Notes under the pieces: model-generated
What the model saw: the letters and a program-made list of their open reading frames with translations, nothing else
What the model was told of the DNA's origin: nothing
The model's database searches: none
Origin: Paramecium octaurelia
Taxonomy: Eukaryota > Ciliophora > Oligohymenophorea > Peniculida > Parameciidae
DNA: 64,000 nucleotides
Assembly: GCA_905182995.1 (NCBI GenBank)
Contig: CAJJDP010000071.1
Span: 107,509 to 171,508, forward strand
Direction of reading: 5' to 3'
In this document: positions 34,563 to 47,915 of the stretch, in pieces
How positions within the stretch are numbered: position 1 is the first letter of the stretch
Layout of the letters: each line of letters begins with the position of its first letter
Translations under genes and position numbers: made by a program

Positions 34563-34612
34563 TTTACCATTATTGTTATTTATTAAGCAATTACAATATA
34601 TAATACATCTAC

Positions 34613-36288
34613 TCATATTTGAATATCATCCTCTTAACCTGTTTGCTCATCTTTCTACTTTGTATAAAACTTCTTATTGGCTAAATTTTTATGTTTAACC
34701 CTAGTACTCTTACTAATTATAAAGATTAAACTAATTATTACATATTTAAATCATCCATTTCCACATCTCCATACATTGATTTTTGTTATTCATCTTCAAA
34801 TGGCTGATTGTAAGGCATGTATAATTGCACAATCATGCATAAATATATATTTATCAATGCCCATTCATTTATAGTACTAGAACTTGTTAAAACAATTGGC
34901 TCCAATATTGTAACTAATTGATAATAGACTAAAGCTGAAAAACAAATTGTTGATAAAATATGCAACAATTTATAATTCCTGATCTCTCCTTAACCATCCT
35001 ACTCTTTTATTTATTAACCTTCGTAAAATGGATCATGTTATTTATCATTTTCGATAACAGGAGGTTCAGTTATTAATATTGATTTCTCATATCGATTAAA
35101 TGATTTATATAGAAGAAATACAAAACATACAGAGTATCCAACTAAACTTAAAATTACAAATTTCAAGTAAATATTGTAAAATGGAATCTCAACTCTAGGA
35201 TCATACTACATTAATTCTTCTTGCATTATAAAAATAAATGTATCCATTATTGCCTGAGGAACTGTATACAACATTACCAAAAGCAATTTTAATAGATTCC
35301 ATATACTAAATTAATTAGAAGTAGTAGTTTGTCCATCCTCCTCAGAAGATTAAGTTTGTTCTAATTCAAAAATGGATAACCAAAAGTAGAATAATCCTGA
35401 TTGAATGAATAATTCAACTATGTTCGAGTAATAGTGAACAAATTAGCCATATTGATTTCGAATCAGTAGGATTGGAAAGTTGTAGAGTATCATTCCTATC
35501 AATAATATTAATAGCCATTAATGTCTAAGTATATATTAGTAATTACATTTTTGGCCAAATTTGTTTAGGGTAATCACTCAAATTGCTGAAGAAATAATAT
35601 ATCCCATACAGAATCAAAAAGAGGAAGAGAACCTAGAAATGTAGTAATATAGGGATACTTAAAAAATCAAAATCATAGTGAAATATTGATTGTTCTCATA
35701 TAGTAATGTTAAATTTTAAGAGTGAATGGCTAAAGCATTATGATGGAAGATAAGTAATTGGAATTGGAGATCCTTATAGCCATTATTGATAATTGATTCT
35801 AGATAGCCAGTGCATTAAATTTATTAGCTTTTAGATTTGCATTTCAATGAAGTCGTATGGGTTTCATTGAGCACAAGAGTTTAATCTTCTGAATGCACTA
35901 TTAATTAGTACTTCATATCATTAAGTATTTCCTCTTCCTTAACCATGACATGTTCTAAATTATAATAGTCATTCTAAGAATGATGAAATGATTTTAATAC
36001 CTTATTGATTGTAACATTTAGATTCAATTCCACTTCGCTTATATTTTGAATAGGAAATGTGTATTTCCCAGTGGCATTGGTATAATTTAAATTCTTATAT
36101 TCATTTTGATTAGCATCTCCTTCAAACTTACTTAATCTAATATCATAGGATAAATATTTTCTTCGGTTGTTTATCATCATTATCTACAAAATGACATAGA
36201 ATAGAAACCAACCGAATATTCTAATGCATATACCATCTTTAGAGATTTTGTCAATTTTTAGTGAAATTTAAGGTCTCAACTAAATCAT
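34613..36288 (-). CDS. seven-TM protein of TMEM181/Wntless-like layout
   Basis: Three introns (26, 22 and 23 nt) removed give 534 residues. An N-terminal TM (IFGWFLFYVILQI) leads into a ~190-residue lumenal domain with N-glycosylation sites (NYTNATG, NVTINK, NETH, NLTLL), followed by seven hydrophobic helices, including WPKIHQWLLILLIGMILYNF, which resembles the second-helix 'KW-LL-LYND' region of Wntless/TMEM181 proteins. Members sit in Golgi or endosomal membranes and sort cargo. The last intron is my least certain: only a GTT...AAG splice of 23 nt brings the 3' end to a TGA that does not overlap the convergent neighbour. Confidence 0.6.
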
Positions 36289-36315
36289 AATTTTATTTGA
36301 TAAAAATATAACAAT

Positions 36316-37489
36316 TCAAAATAATCTTGCTTTTTCAGCGAATTCATGATCAAATTAATTATCATAACCCAGATCTTCTCCATTCCCACTAAATTCATCA
36401 TCGTCATAATAAGAAAAATTAAATGTGCTTGATCCATTAGAAGACTAAAATATTAAGAAATAAACAATACTGAATAATTTTCAGAATGAACTAACTTCAT
36501 ATCACTATTAGAAGTGTCAGAATATTCAACTTCCATATTCTGACTTCCTTCAATCATTTATGAACTGCCATTCTGCTATTTTTAATTCTTGCCTTATTTA
36601 TAAATAATCTAGTATTTGTTTTATCTACCTAAGAGATGTTTTTGAATATGTGAATAAAACCTATTCTTCACCATATTTTCCTAAATATCTATAATGAATA
36701 CCGATCTTCCTTTCAAATGTGAGGCAACCTAACTCCATTTGGCACCATATTAATTGTAATATTTCACTATTTCCTTATCTTCTTATTCAGTCCATGCTAC
36801 AAAATTAAGAGTTGGATCTAATTTATTGAGATACCTTTCTCGAATTTATTTTCCTGTTCTTCCTGGGAAATTCTTAGCCAATTTAGTCCAGTTTTTGCCT
36901 TCAACTTAGACCATAGATACTAACTTTGTATCCTCATCTTAAGTCCACTTTTATTTACTCTAAAATACAATTATTAACTCACTTATATTGGATTTATTCT
37001 TCTCCATCTCTAAGAACATTGTGAAATGTTTCTGTCTGGCATAAATTAAATTATTTTGCTCCAATTTCCTTAATGTTCTTGATAGAGTTTCCTCAACCTC
37101 TAATCCTCCTCTGGTTACCAAATCTTAACCACTCTTTTATCTCCTTCAACTTTCTCTTTGTTCTTGCTGATTTTCTTTTTCAAACCCTTCTCTTATCTCT
37201 CCTAAGACTTAGAACTATTTTTTGATATTATTTTATTTACCGTTTTCCCAAATGATCTTTAACATGGTTAGTATTCAATTTTGGTTCCTCATTACCTTGA
37301 AAATTAAATTGATTCTCATCGATATTATCTTCTTCGAAGCTACTCTTTTTTTATTACTTCTCATCATTCAATTAGAAATAGTTGTCCGTAGGCGATACTA
37401 TAGATGACTATGGTTATGATTCTTATAAAACTCAATATTTTGCTACTTTATATCTAATTAGGACCTCCTTTCCCAAGGTCCAACTCCAT
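36316..37489 (-). CDS. three-repeat Myb DNA-binding protein
   Basis: Six exons (introns 25, 26, 23, 21 and 26 nt) give 350 residues. After an acidic/Gln-rich and then basic N-terminus come: KIWQPEEDQRLRKLYQEHQG...WSKIIQFMPDRNISQCSQRW; KWTQDEDTKLVSMVQVEGKN...FPGRTGKQIRERY; and AWTEQEDKEIVKYYNQYG...VASHLKGRSENMVKNRFYS. These are R1, R2 and R3 repeats with the usual spaced Trp. The C-terminus is acidic (YYDDDEFSGNGEDLG), a plausible activation region. One intron begins GTG and the first ends in AAG. It is a paralogue-type neighbour of the Myb gene at 18.9-20.5 kb, but divergent from it. Confidence 0.86.
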
Positions 37490-38512
37490 TCTTTTCTGTT
37501 CTATTATTTACTCATCTTGACTTTTGTTACTATTTTAAGATTTTGTATCTTTATCATCTTTCTGCCGTTTAGAGCAACAAAAATTGAATACTAAGTCTAG
37601 AAACATCAAAGGATGTTTTTAGTTGTTATATAATATTTTATTAATTACAATATTAGAACAATGAATTGTATAAAATTTCATACATTCCAATAACTCAATC
37701 TTTCATTTAATACAATTCATAATTAATTAAAAAATTTAAGACTGTTTTATTTGAATTAATAAATTTCATTTACCTCTACAAAATTTTTAATTCATTTCAG
37801 TAAAACAATTAAAGCTTATTAAAATTCCAATATTCCCCTCTTTACAAATATTTTAATTATTGTGAAATTAGATAATATCTAAGCATGACAAAATAAGTTT
37901 ATTTGGATGGAACACATAAGGGTATTAATCACTATCTGTTTTTTTATTTATTTCAGCTACTTTCATTTTCTAATTAGAAAGTTCAATGTCTATATTTACT
38001 ATTGAATTAATTTACTTATTCTCTCATATCAATCTCAACAACATTTCCTTCAATTTATCACAGTTTATTTACACATAACTGGGAAATAACTGAAATTTGT
38101 TTAGACTTGCATGCATAAATATATATATGAAAAAGTTTTAAGATAATATAACCATCTAATAATAAATACTTAATCAATTTCTTCTCTAAATACTATGTGG
38201 GAAATTGATTGCTCATTAAATTTGTCAAATTCAGCTGTGAAATTAAATAAAAATTAGATTCTGCTTTATTAATTTTTGTATTAAAATTAGTGTATCATTG
38301 CATTTTGAATAAATATAGATATTACAGCACTTTAAAATATTTAATTATCTAATATTTTACTCATATCTTCCTTTATTTTATCTTTAGATTTTTTGCTTAT
38401 AAGACAGTTCACTATTAAAAGATTAAACTAATAATCATTAAGATTAAGCTATAGTCATAAAAATAGTTATATTTGATATAGTATATTTTAATTAATAATT
38501 ATTTGATAATTA
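37490..38512. other. AT-rich divergent intergenic region
   Basis: About 1 kb between the divergent Myb and WD40 genes. Only short TGA-free frames are present, the longest about 82 codons (38050-38298 minus), without introns or domains. I see no convincing gene. Confidence 0.5.
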
Positions 38513-40135
38513 ATGATACAAGCCAAAATGATTCAAAAAGTGGAAGATCTTGTGTGTTCAATGAATCACAATCTTCCAATCCAAATGATTAATCTTGAAA
38601 AAAATATTCAAAGTAATAAAAGGCTATTATGTGAATTATGCTTTACAAATCAGAGTCAAGTTTGCAGTTTAAACGACTTTCTAGAACAGATACAAAGAAA
38701 TCAAAACTAAAAGAAAAATAAGGTGAAAGAACTCATAGATATAAATAGAAAAGCAATTGAAAAAATGGGATATTTATTTGATTCTTTGAAAAGTGAAGTA
38801 ATTAACTATTTGGATAATTTCATTAACAACACTAAAATGTGGGTAGAAAATCTAGTATAAACAGGATAACAATATTTAGCATATGATTTCTATAAGGAAA
38901 TGGAAAAAGAAATAAATGGAAAAAGATAGACTTTATTTTCATGTTTACCACTGATTGATGAAATAGAAAAAATTAATTAATAATATGAAGGGAAAATTAT
39001 TAGAAAGTTGAAGTATTTTTAATCATTTAAGAAAAGTGAGTAATTCGAATAAGAATTAAAGAATTTGTAGAATACTAATTAACAAATATTGATTGAAGAA
39101 TAGTCAGAGTTTAATCCTATTTAATAACAGTTAATTGGTGAAGAGGATTAAGAATTATTGAAATGTTAGTAATTTAGAATTCAGTTAATTAATGATTCAA
39201 ACAAATAATTATCTAATTGTTCTACAATAGCCTTTAATTAAACTGGTTCAATAATGGTTTCAAATGAGAAATCTGCTATTAAAATATGGAAATTTAGTGA
39301 AGAAACATTAGAATTATTACATTCTTAAGATGTGCATTAGGGTAATATAAATTGCTTAGTATATAGCAAATAACTTAATAGTTTTATTTCTGGATCTGAG
39401 GATTAAACTATTATTTGTTGGAAATAGAGCAATAATTATGAATGGAAAAACTCGTAACCATTTGAAGAACATAGTGATAGTGTTTTATGTTTGATTTTAA
39501 ATAAATCAGAAAATCAGTTAATTTCAGGAGGATATGATAAATAACTAATCTTTTGGGAAGTAGATCTTAATAATAATAAACTCATATATAGTGATTCTTA
39601 CTAGAAGCATGAGAATTAAGTGCGCTAATTAAATTTCAATTAATCTGAAACTTTATTGGCATCTTGTGCTTTTGGGGAAATAATATTATGGCAGAAATAA
39701 GCAAATAATAAATGGGAACATTAATAAGTAATTAAATCATCAATTTATGGATTGAAACTACAATTTATCAATGATTCTAAATTTCTTTGGGCATCTTATG
39801 GAAAGAGTTAAGATAAAATTTAGGTATTTTCATAATAAAATGGAAAATTTGAAGAATAGTTTAACTCTCTAATCTAATTAGATTAGAATATTTAGTTTAA
39901 TGATAACTCTTAATTCCCTATAATTTATAATGAAGAACTCAAAATATTAATAGTAAGACATAAGCATAAAATATACATAATTAACCATTAAAAATAAGAT
40001 ATATTTACAATTATATGTAGACACGATTGTGGAATTAATAATATGTGTGGGGCATTAACAAAAAATGGCGAATATCTAGTTTTATTCGATTAAATTTAAT
40101 AGTAATTTTAGATATTCAAGTTATTGAATAAATGA
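38513..40135 (+). CDS. WD40-repeat protein with Cys-containing N-terminus
   Basis: Single exon, 540 residues. The N-terminal ~210 residues are helical, with a possible zinc knuckle (CELCFTNQSQVCSL) and coiled coil (KVKELIDINRKAIEKMG). The propeller follows with recognisable blades: STIAFNQTGSIMVSNEKSAIKIWKF, INCLVYSKQLNSFISGSEDQTIICW, VLCLILNKSENQLISGGYDKQLIFW and QVRQLNFNQSETLLASCAFGEIILW. WD40 propellers are interaction platforms. The same layout recurs at 60.7-62.9 kb, so these belong to a lineage-expanded family. The start is the first Met; another follows 5 codons later. Confidence 0.82.
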
Positions 40136-40144
40136 GAGATCTAA

Positions 40145-40621
40145 ATGAGTATCATCATATTTAAGAATAATATATAATTTAAGGATCTTGTTTTGTTGAG
40201 AAAATAATCAAACTTATTAAGCAATATATTCATTATCGATATATTTTATGATTCTAATAGCAAACATTATAGAATTTTATTAGATTCAAATAAGTTATAA
40301 TAATAATTATTAATATTATATCTTAATGTTATACATTTGTTTTTCAAATATGCAATCAATGATTTTAATTCCTCCGAAAATGACAGCATTATTTCATATA
40401 TTAAACAGATAAGTTACAATCAAATTGACGAATAAATACATATTCCTACAACCCATCCTATTTAGTAAATAGATTCATCATTTAATATTTTGAACCTGTC
40501 TTAAAATGCAAAAATAATTGTTCAACCCACAATTATATTTATACAAAAATCTGGGACTAAGGTTAAGATATATTATTTCATGTTTCATATGGGTAATTTG
40601 ATAATAACAAAAAGTTATTGA
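40145..40621 (+). CDS. possible small ORF after the WD40 gene
   Basis: 158 codons without TGA, starting 9 bp after the WD40 stop. Composition is Ile/Asn/Leu-rich with no motif. A further basic TGA-free frame (about 40622-40868, IKHDKKHKKVQKIGKKYK) could be a second exon, but no GT...AG pair of suitable length joins them, and it is antisense to the 3' end of the next minus-strand gene. It may be chance, or an unresolved gene. Confidence 0.3.
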
Positions 40622-40761
40622 TTAAGCATGATAAAAAGCATAAGAAGGTTTAAAAGATAGGGAAAAAATATAAAATAACAGTGGAAACAATAAAAATGGT
40701 TTTCCTTATTAAATTGAGAAAAAAGTATGCTATTGCAGTCTCTGATTCAGTTTTCATTTCC

Positions 40762-43700
40762 TCATAGAAACAACAATATCTTGAACTAAATTATGTATTC
40801 AATAATTTGATTTTATGTGCTTATGATATTGTGTATGAGAGATAAAGTAAATAAAAACAAATATGAGAAATCCAAAAGCAGCAATGATATTAAGTTTTAA
40901 AATTAAATCATTAGCCGTTTACTATGATTAATTATAATAATAAAAAAATTTAAAATGTATAATGAACAATAATTAGTAATCTGAAGCATCACTGCTAAAG
41001 TAATAGCTAAATTACTTAATGAAAAGGATCTTATTAAATTAGCCATTAAATTACTCTTTATTTAAATACATTTTTTAAAGAATGATTAAAGAGATTTTGG
41101 TATATCCAAGTTTTTATGCAGATGCGTAATACTAACAAATTATTAATCCTTTTAAAATTCTTCATTTTTTTCTTCTTTGCCTAATTAAAAGAAGGTAGGT
41201 TAAGTCCTTATTTTTTTATTTTTCTTTTGCCAAAAAATTTCAACTAACTTGATAAAAATTACACTTAGAACATAAGTATACATACAGTATTGGAAAAAAT
41301 AATTGGAATCTAAAACTTAATAATAAAGTATAAATATCACTTGAAATGCCAAAATTATTGGTGTTTATAGATTGTTTAATAATAAAGGATCTACTTCTTT
41401 TTCAACAAACTTGATGGGAGCTTAGAAATAATAAGAATCAGTTGGTTTATTGAAAAGATTTAAAGATGGTAAATTAATAATATTGCTTCATTCAGCTTAC
41501 TAAAATATAATCCTTACATTCTCTGGATAATTTACATTTAAGAAATAGAAGTTATTCATCCAGCTCATTATATCAAGGAGAGCCAAAAAGAATTTGAATC
41601 CTCCAAATAATATTGCTAGAGGTGCTAAATATATTTAAGCTGAAAAAACACTTTTGTAAGTTGAAGCCATCATCTCCCCTTGTATTTTTTATTCATCAGT
41701 TACATATACTTATCTTTAAGGAACTATTATTATATCCTTACTGAATATTTCGTCCAATGATCTTTTTCTATATTATTATTTATATGAGATAGATATGTGA
41801 ATGATATTCTCAGGTTCTATTGTTTTTTTATATGTAAAGTTCAAATCAAATTAGCTGTTGTTTCAATGATACTATAATTATAATCTCTATTTGAAAATCC
41901 TTCAATCTTGACAGTTAAAGTTGAGGCATTTAATTATTCTTAATATTAATTGATCTAAAGAGAATACTGATTATTATTTGATTATTTCTTCTAAACTTGA
42001 ATATATGGTTCTTTTTATATAGAATGAGTTAAGTGATCAAATAAATAATCATCTTCTAATTAACAAAATTCATCACATCCATCTAAAATCTCTCTATTCC
42101 TATCATCATATTATTCATTAGCATCCAGTACTCCATTTCCACAATTTAATACACATTCATAAAATTCTTAATCATTATAGGTTCCTTAGATCAGATTGCA
42201 GTTATGTTAATTTTATTAATTTGTAAATTGAGAATTAAAAGAGGTGCAATTCTTATACAGATTCCCAATTAGTACATGTATCCCAATTAGTACAAGCTAG
42301 ACAAAATGGGGGACACTTAAAATATAATCAGGACGTTTACATAGTGTACAACAATAAAGTAATCAGAAATAGCACAAAATTCATCTCTTGGATCTGCCGA
42401 TGTACCTGTACATTGAAATTCAATATCTAANCGTTTACTATGATTAATTATAATAATAAAAAAATTTAAAATGTATAATGAACAATAATTAGTAATCTGA
42501 AGCATCACTGCTAAAGTAATAGCTAAATTACTTAATGAAAAGGATCTTATTAAATTAGCCATTAAATTACTCTTTATTTAAATACATTTTTTAAAGAATG
42601 ATTAAAGAGATTTTGGTATATCCAAGTTTTTATGCAGATGCGTAATACTAACAAATTATTAATCCTTTTAAAATTCTTCATTTTTTTCTTCTTTGCCTAA
42701 TTAAAAGAAGGTAGGTTAAGTCCTTATTTTTTTATTTTTCTTTTGCCAAAAAATTTCAACTAACTTGATAAAAATTACACTTAGAACATAAGTATACATA
42801 CAGTATTGGAAAAAATAATTGGAATCTAAAACTTAATAATAAAGTATAAATATCACTTGAAATGCCAAAATTATTGGTGTTTATAGATTGTTTAATAATA
42901 AAGGATCTACTTCTTTTTCAACAAACTTGATGGGAGCTTAGAAATAATAAGAATCAGTTGGTTTATTGAAAAGATTTAAAGATGGTAAATTAATAATATT
43001 GCTTCATTCAGCTTACTAAAATATAATCCTTACATTCTCTGGATAATTTACATTTAAGAAATAGAAGTTATTCATCCAGCTCATTATATCAAGGAGAGCC
43101 AAAAAGAATTTGAATCCTCCAAATAATATTGCTAGAGGTGCTAAATATATTTAAGCTGAAAAAACACTTTTGTAAGTTGAAGCCATCATCTCCCCTTGTA
43201 TTTTTTATTCATCAGTTACATATACTTATCTTTAAGGAACTATTATTATATCCTTACTGAATATTTCGTCCAATGATCTTTTTCTATATTATTATTTATA
43301 TGAGATAGATATGTGAATGATATTCTCAGGTTCTATTGTTTTTTTATATGTAAAGTTCAAATCAAATTAGCTGTTGTTTCAATGATACTATAATTATAAT
43401 CTCTATTTGAAAATCCTTCAATCTTGACAGTTAAAGTTGAGGCATTTAATTATTCTTAATATTAATTGATCTAAAGAGAATACTGATTATTATTTGATTA
43501 TTTCTTCTAAACTTGAATATATGGTTCTTTTTATATAGAATGAGTTAAGTGATCAAATAAATAATCATCTTCTAATTAACAAAATTCATCACATCCATCT
43601 AAAATCTCTCTATTCCTATCATCATATTATTCATTAGCATCCAGTACTCCATTTCCACAATTTAATACACATTCATAAAATTCTTAATCATTATAGGTTC

Positions 43701-46700
43701 CTTAGATCAGATTGCAGTTATGTTAATTTTATTAATTTGTAAATTGAGAATTAAAAGAGGTGCAATTCTTATACAGATTCCCAATTAGTACATGTATCCC
43801 AATTAGTACAAGCTAGACAAAATGGGGGACACTTAAAATATAATCAGGACGTTTACATAGTGTACAACAATAAAGTAATCAGAAATAGCACAAAATTCAT
43901 CTCTTGGATCTGCCGATGTACCTGTACATTGAAATTCAATATCTAAAATAGACTCTTAGAATGGATTCTCAAAGATTTCAAAATATCTTGTTATTTCTGA
44001 TTGAGTCCTACCAATAAAGTTGTAACCACCTGATATAGGTTTTGAATAAGCTGCAGATTTAACACCTTATAATTTGTAATAAAAAACTCCACTGTATCCA
44101 TCGCCATATGTAACATTAAATCTAATTTAAATCTAATTGTAACAGCATATACTCCATGATTTTTAATATATAGCATTACTCCATACCATAATACCTCCTA
44201 AAACAAATTAAGTTGGAAATATAGAAAACTTCTATCCTATCATGAAGTTATTACCAGTAGAAATAGTTGAGTCAAAGAAATGGTTGATATCTGATGTACT
44301 CATGTTTAAATTATAAAATTCTTTTGCTAAATAACGAGAGTCTAAGAATTAAATATATAGTTACAAGGTATGATATCTTCAAACAAAATAATAAAATCAA
44401 TTTTATCTTATTCCTATATCAGTATAATCAACGCAATTAATAGAATGAACAGGACAAGAACTAACGCATCCATTTTGATATAAAATATAGCCAGTCTGGC
44501 ATTGTTGACATGAGGAGAAATCAGCACACACTAAACAATTTTCTTTGCAATTGCCATTATCAATAGTGATGTTTCGGAATCCCCAGATTGAAGTTGCTTA
44601 AGTTAATTATGATCCTTTTAACAAAAGTCTTGGAGTAAGCGAGTAAGTGCGAAGAATNATTTGAAAATCCTTCAATCTTGACAGTTAAAGTTGAGGCATT
44701 TAATTATTCTTAATATTAATTGATCTAAAGAGAATACTGATTATTATTTGATTATTTCTTCTAAACTTGAATATATGGTTCTTTTTATATAGAATGAGTT
44801 AAGTGATCAAATAAATAATCATCTTCTAATTAACAAAATTCATCACATCCATCTAAAATCTCTCTATTCCTATCATCATATTATTCATTAGCATCCAGTA
44901 CTCCATTTCCACAATTTAATACACATTCATAAAATTCTTAATCATTATAGGTTCCTTAGATCAGATTGCAGTTATGTTAATTTTATTAATTTGTAAATTG
45001 AGAATTAAAAGAGGTGCAATTCTTATACAGATTCCCAATTAGTACATGTATCCCAATTAGTACAAGCTAGACAAAATGGGGGACACTTAAAATATAATCA
45101 GGACGTTTACATAGTGTACAACAATAAAGTAATCAGAAATAGCACAAAATTCATCTCTTGGATCTGCCGATGTACCTGTACATTGAAATTCAATATCTAA
45201 AATAGACTCTTAGAATGGATTCTCAAAGATTTCAAAATATCTTGTTATTTCTGATTGAGTCCTACCAATAAAGTTGTAACCACCTGATATAGGTTTTGAA
45301 TAAGCTGCAGATTTAACACCTTATAATTTGTAATAAAAAACTCCACTGTATCCATCGCCATATGTAACATTAAATCTAATTTAAATCTAATTGTAACAGC
45401 ATATACTCCATGATTTTTAATATATAGCATTACTCCATACCATAATACCTCCTAAAACAAATTAAGTTGGAAATATAGAAAACTTCTATCCTATCATGAA
45501 GTTATTACCAGTAGAAATAGTTGAGTCAAAGAAATGGTTGATATCTGATGTACTCATGTTTAAATTATAAAATTCTTTTGCTAAATAACGAGAGTCTAAG
45601 AATTAAATATATAGTTACAAGGTATGATATCTTCAAACAAAATAATAAAATCAATTTTATCTTATTCCTATATCAGTATAATCAACGCAATTAATAGAAT
45701 GAACAGGACAAGAACTAACGCATCCATTTTGATATAAAATATAGCCAGTCTGGCATTGTTGACATGAGGAGAAATCAGCACACACTAAACAATTTTCTTT
45801 GCAATTGCCATTATCAATAGTGATGTTTCGGAATCCCCAGATTGAAGTTGCTTAAGTTAATTATGATCCTTTTAACAAAAGTCTTGGAGTAAGCGAGTAA
45901 GTGCGAAGAATCGCTTCAATTCTAATTAAATCATGAGTAGAACAAATAACACTTGAACTTGAAATCCTCATTCCCTCATTATAAAGCAAACTACCAACAT
46001 AATTAGTAGAACTACAAGAGTAAATTAATAATGGAGTACCTCTAAAATTTTAATAATCATGTATAAATTAAAATAAAGTATAAGCATTAAAAGTTGGAGT
46101 TTCAAAATATGAAACATTCGATTTAATTCTTCTATCTGGAACACAAATATTATCTGATCTAGCTATAAAATAATCTCTTTCGCATTCTTGTCTGCATCCA
46201 ATTCCAGTTTAGGAAAACAAATGAAGAGGATCACAATTGCAAGACCATCTGGCAATGGAGTACCATACGAACAAGTTAAACAGCTAGTTGAACTTGAACA
46301 ACTCAAGCAAGTTGGTAAACAATATTTGACATAGACAATCAAATTTCGTATATTGTAGTCGTGCTCTTGAGAGATATTGAGATATTGAATTATTATTGCG
46401 ATTAAACATAAGATGTACCAACAACAGTCAAAAAATCTAGAGATGTGCTTCTACTATCACATATTCTTATTGCATTTTGAGTTAAATCCATTAATTTGTA
46501 GGTCCTTTGATACAATACTTGTTATTAAGATGGGGTTATTATATGGTTAATTTTGAATAGAGCTGCATTGCTCTTTGAATTATCAGCATCATCAAAAAAA
46601 ATATCAACTATTACTTCAGATTAGCAACTATTTCCCATAAATTTCTTATCCATTCTTTAATTCCCTATCGTAAGTTAAGCAAATTTGATAGGATTTAAAG

Positions 46701-46851
46701 GGCAACTTTTGTATTAAATTGTACCGGCATTATCGAGGGTTAAATACGATTTTGATATCAACCACTTATTAGAAGAGACAAAATTAGTGTTGAAACTTGA
46801 ATCTACAAGCACCCAATCTGATAGTCCTGTATTAATTACAATTGCAGACAT
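40762..46851 (-). CDS. large Cys-rich, multi-TM surface-type protein (split by assembly duplications)
   Basis: The reading order, after collapsing the repeated blocks at the two Ns, is a long extracellular part with Cys-rich modules (CLPTCLSCSSSTSCLTC, CKENCLVCADFSSCQQCQTG, CPVHSINC), beta-rich segments, and one unit resembling the DUF4215 'CGNG...DDGN...GC..C' repeat (CGNGVLDANEQYDDRNREI...GCDEFC). At least four TM segments follow near the C-terminus (LAPLAILFGGFKFFLALLDI, IILAFQVIFILYYQVL, ILNFFIIIINHS, LISLLLLDFSYLFLFTLSL). The module set is typical of large Paramecium/Tetrahymena membrane proteins of unknown function. Exact exon borders, the end (TGA at 40762) and the N-terminus (no perfect leader from the chosen Met) are uncertain. 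The true length is about 3.3 kb before splicing. Confidence 0.6.
40916..42430. repeat. first copy of a 1,515-bp exact duplication (assembly overlap)
   Basis: Re-read at 42432-43946 (offset 1,516) after the N at 42431. It covers the TM-rich 3' part of the Cys-rich membrane protein gene. Confidence 0.93.
42432..43946. repeat. second copy of the 1,515-bp duplication
   Basis: Same sequence as 40916-42430. Its continuation beyond 43946 is unique until 44657, showing it is the contig that carries on to the right. Confidence 0.93.
43405..44657. repeat. first copy of a 1,253-bp exact duplication (assembly overlap)
   Basis: Re-read at 44659-45911 (offset 1,254) after the N at 44658. Part of this block (43405-43946) also belongs to the preceding duplication, so that stretch appears three times in the window. 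Confidence 0.93.
44659..45911. repeat. second copy of the 1,253-bp duplication
   Basis: Same sequence as 43405-44657, continuing uniquely into the 5' half of the Cys-rich membrane protein gene after 45911. Confidence 0.93.
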
Positions 46852-47915
46852 AATTAAAATAAATATAAAATTAATGATAAATAAAAATTGTCAATCGAGT
46901 TTAAATTTATACCTTTATGATATTCAAAGTAAATTTAATGAAGAATGTTTGTTTTCGAACTTTCCCTTGGAAAGGATATAATAATGACTCCCAAAATTTT
47001 TCAAACATGAATTTTAGTCTCTTTGGGCAAGTATATTTATAAGAAAGGATTATTCAAAAGTTGTAATTTCATCCAATTTAATAATTTAAATATTTATAAA
47101 TTGCTCATTAGAATTATTAATGTTCTGAGTTCATTTAATTCTTTACAATCTTTATTCTGTATGAGTTAATTAATTCATAAATTTATATAATGAATTTTTT
47201 TCTTTTTATTATAATATTCAATACAAAATTTTCTTATTTTTTTTAAATATACTTAATGTTTCTGTAATATCCTCATTTAAAAACAAAACCTAGTATAAGT
47301 CATATTTCTGTCATAATTTAGATTTAATTATTGAAGAACCTTTTACTCAGTCATTTAAATTCTAAATTGTCTATTACAATTAATGTATATTAATATTTCT
47401 GGTCATTTTTAAAATTTATTCGAAACATTATTTGTTTAATAAAGTTTGAATATCAAATTATTATAACTAATTTAATAAAACTTTTTAATATTCTCAATCA
47501 CTTCATTTATTCATCAATTAATATTGATTATTTGAAATTTTGTTTTTCATTATAATTTACTGACATTGTCAAATAACAAAATGCATTAAATTTTATGTTC
47601 GATTTTCCACAATAAATATATAAAATATAAAAATTAATAAAAATCTTGGATGTTTTAAATTATAACTTATCACTAATAAGCATAAGAAATATTTAACATC
47701 TCCATTTTTAATATACTAATAAGACATATTTAATTTTTTTTCTGTTTGAAATAATTTCTAACATTTCTTATAGATATTTAGTGAAGGATGGCTGTTGCGG
47801 AGGAAAATAGATTAAGGATCTTAAAGTTTCTTCTGTGTCCATTTATAATGACTTATTACACGAATTGATAATAAATTAAACTTTAAAATATTAATAATTG
47901 ACTCTTGAAAAGGGA
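46852..47915. other. AT-rich intergenic region
   Basis: About 1.06 kb of very AT-rich sequence between two minus-strand genes. No frame with domains or plausible introns was found. It should hold the promoter of the Cys-rich membrane protein gene and the 3' UTR of the TPR gene. Confidence 0.5.

Noticed and set aside
38050..38298. 82-codon minus-strand frame in the 37.5-38.5 kb spacer
   Set aside because: With TGA as the only stop, frames of this length are common by chance in AT-rich DNA; no domain, intron or neighbour evidence.
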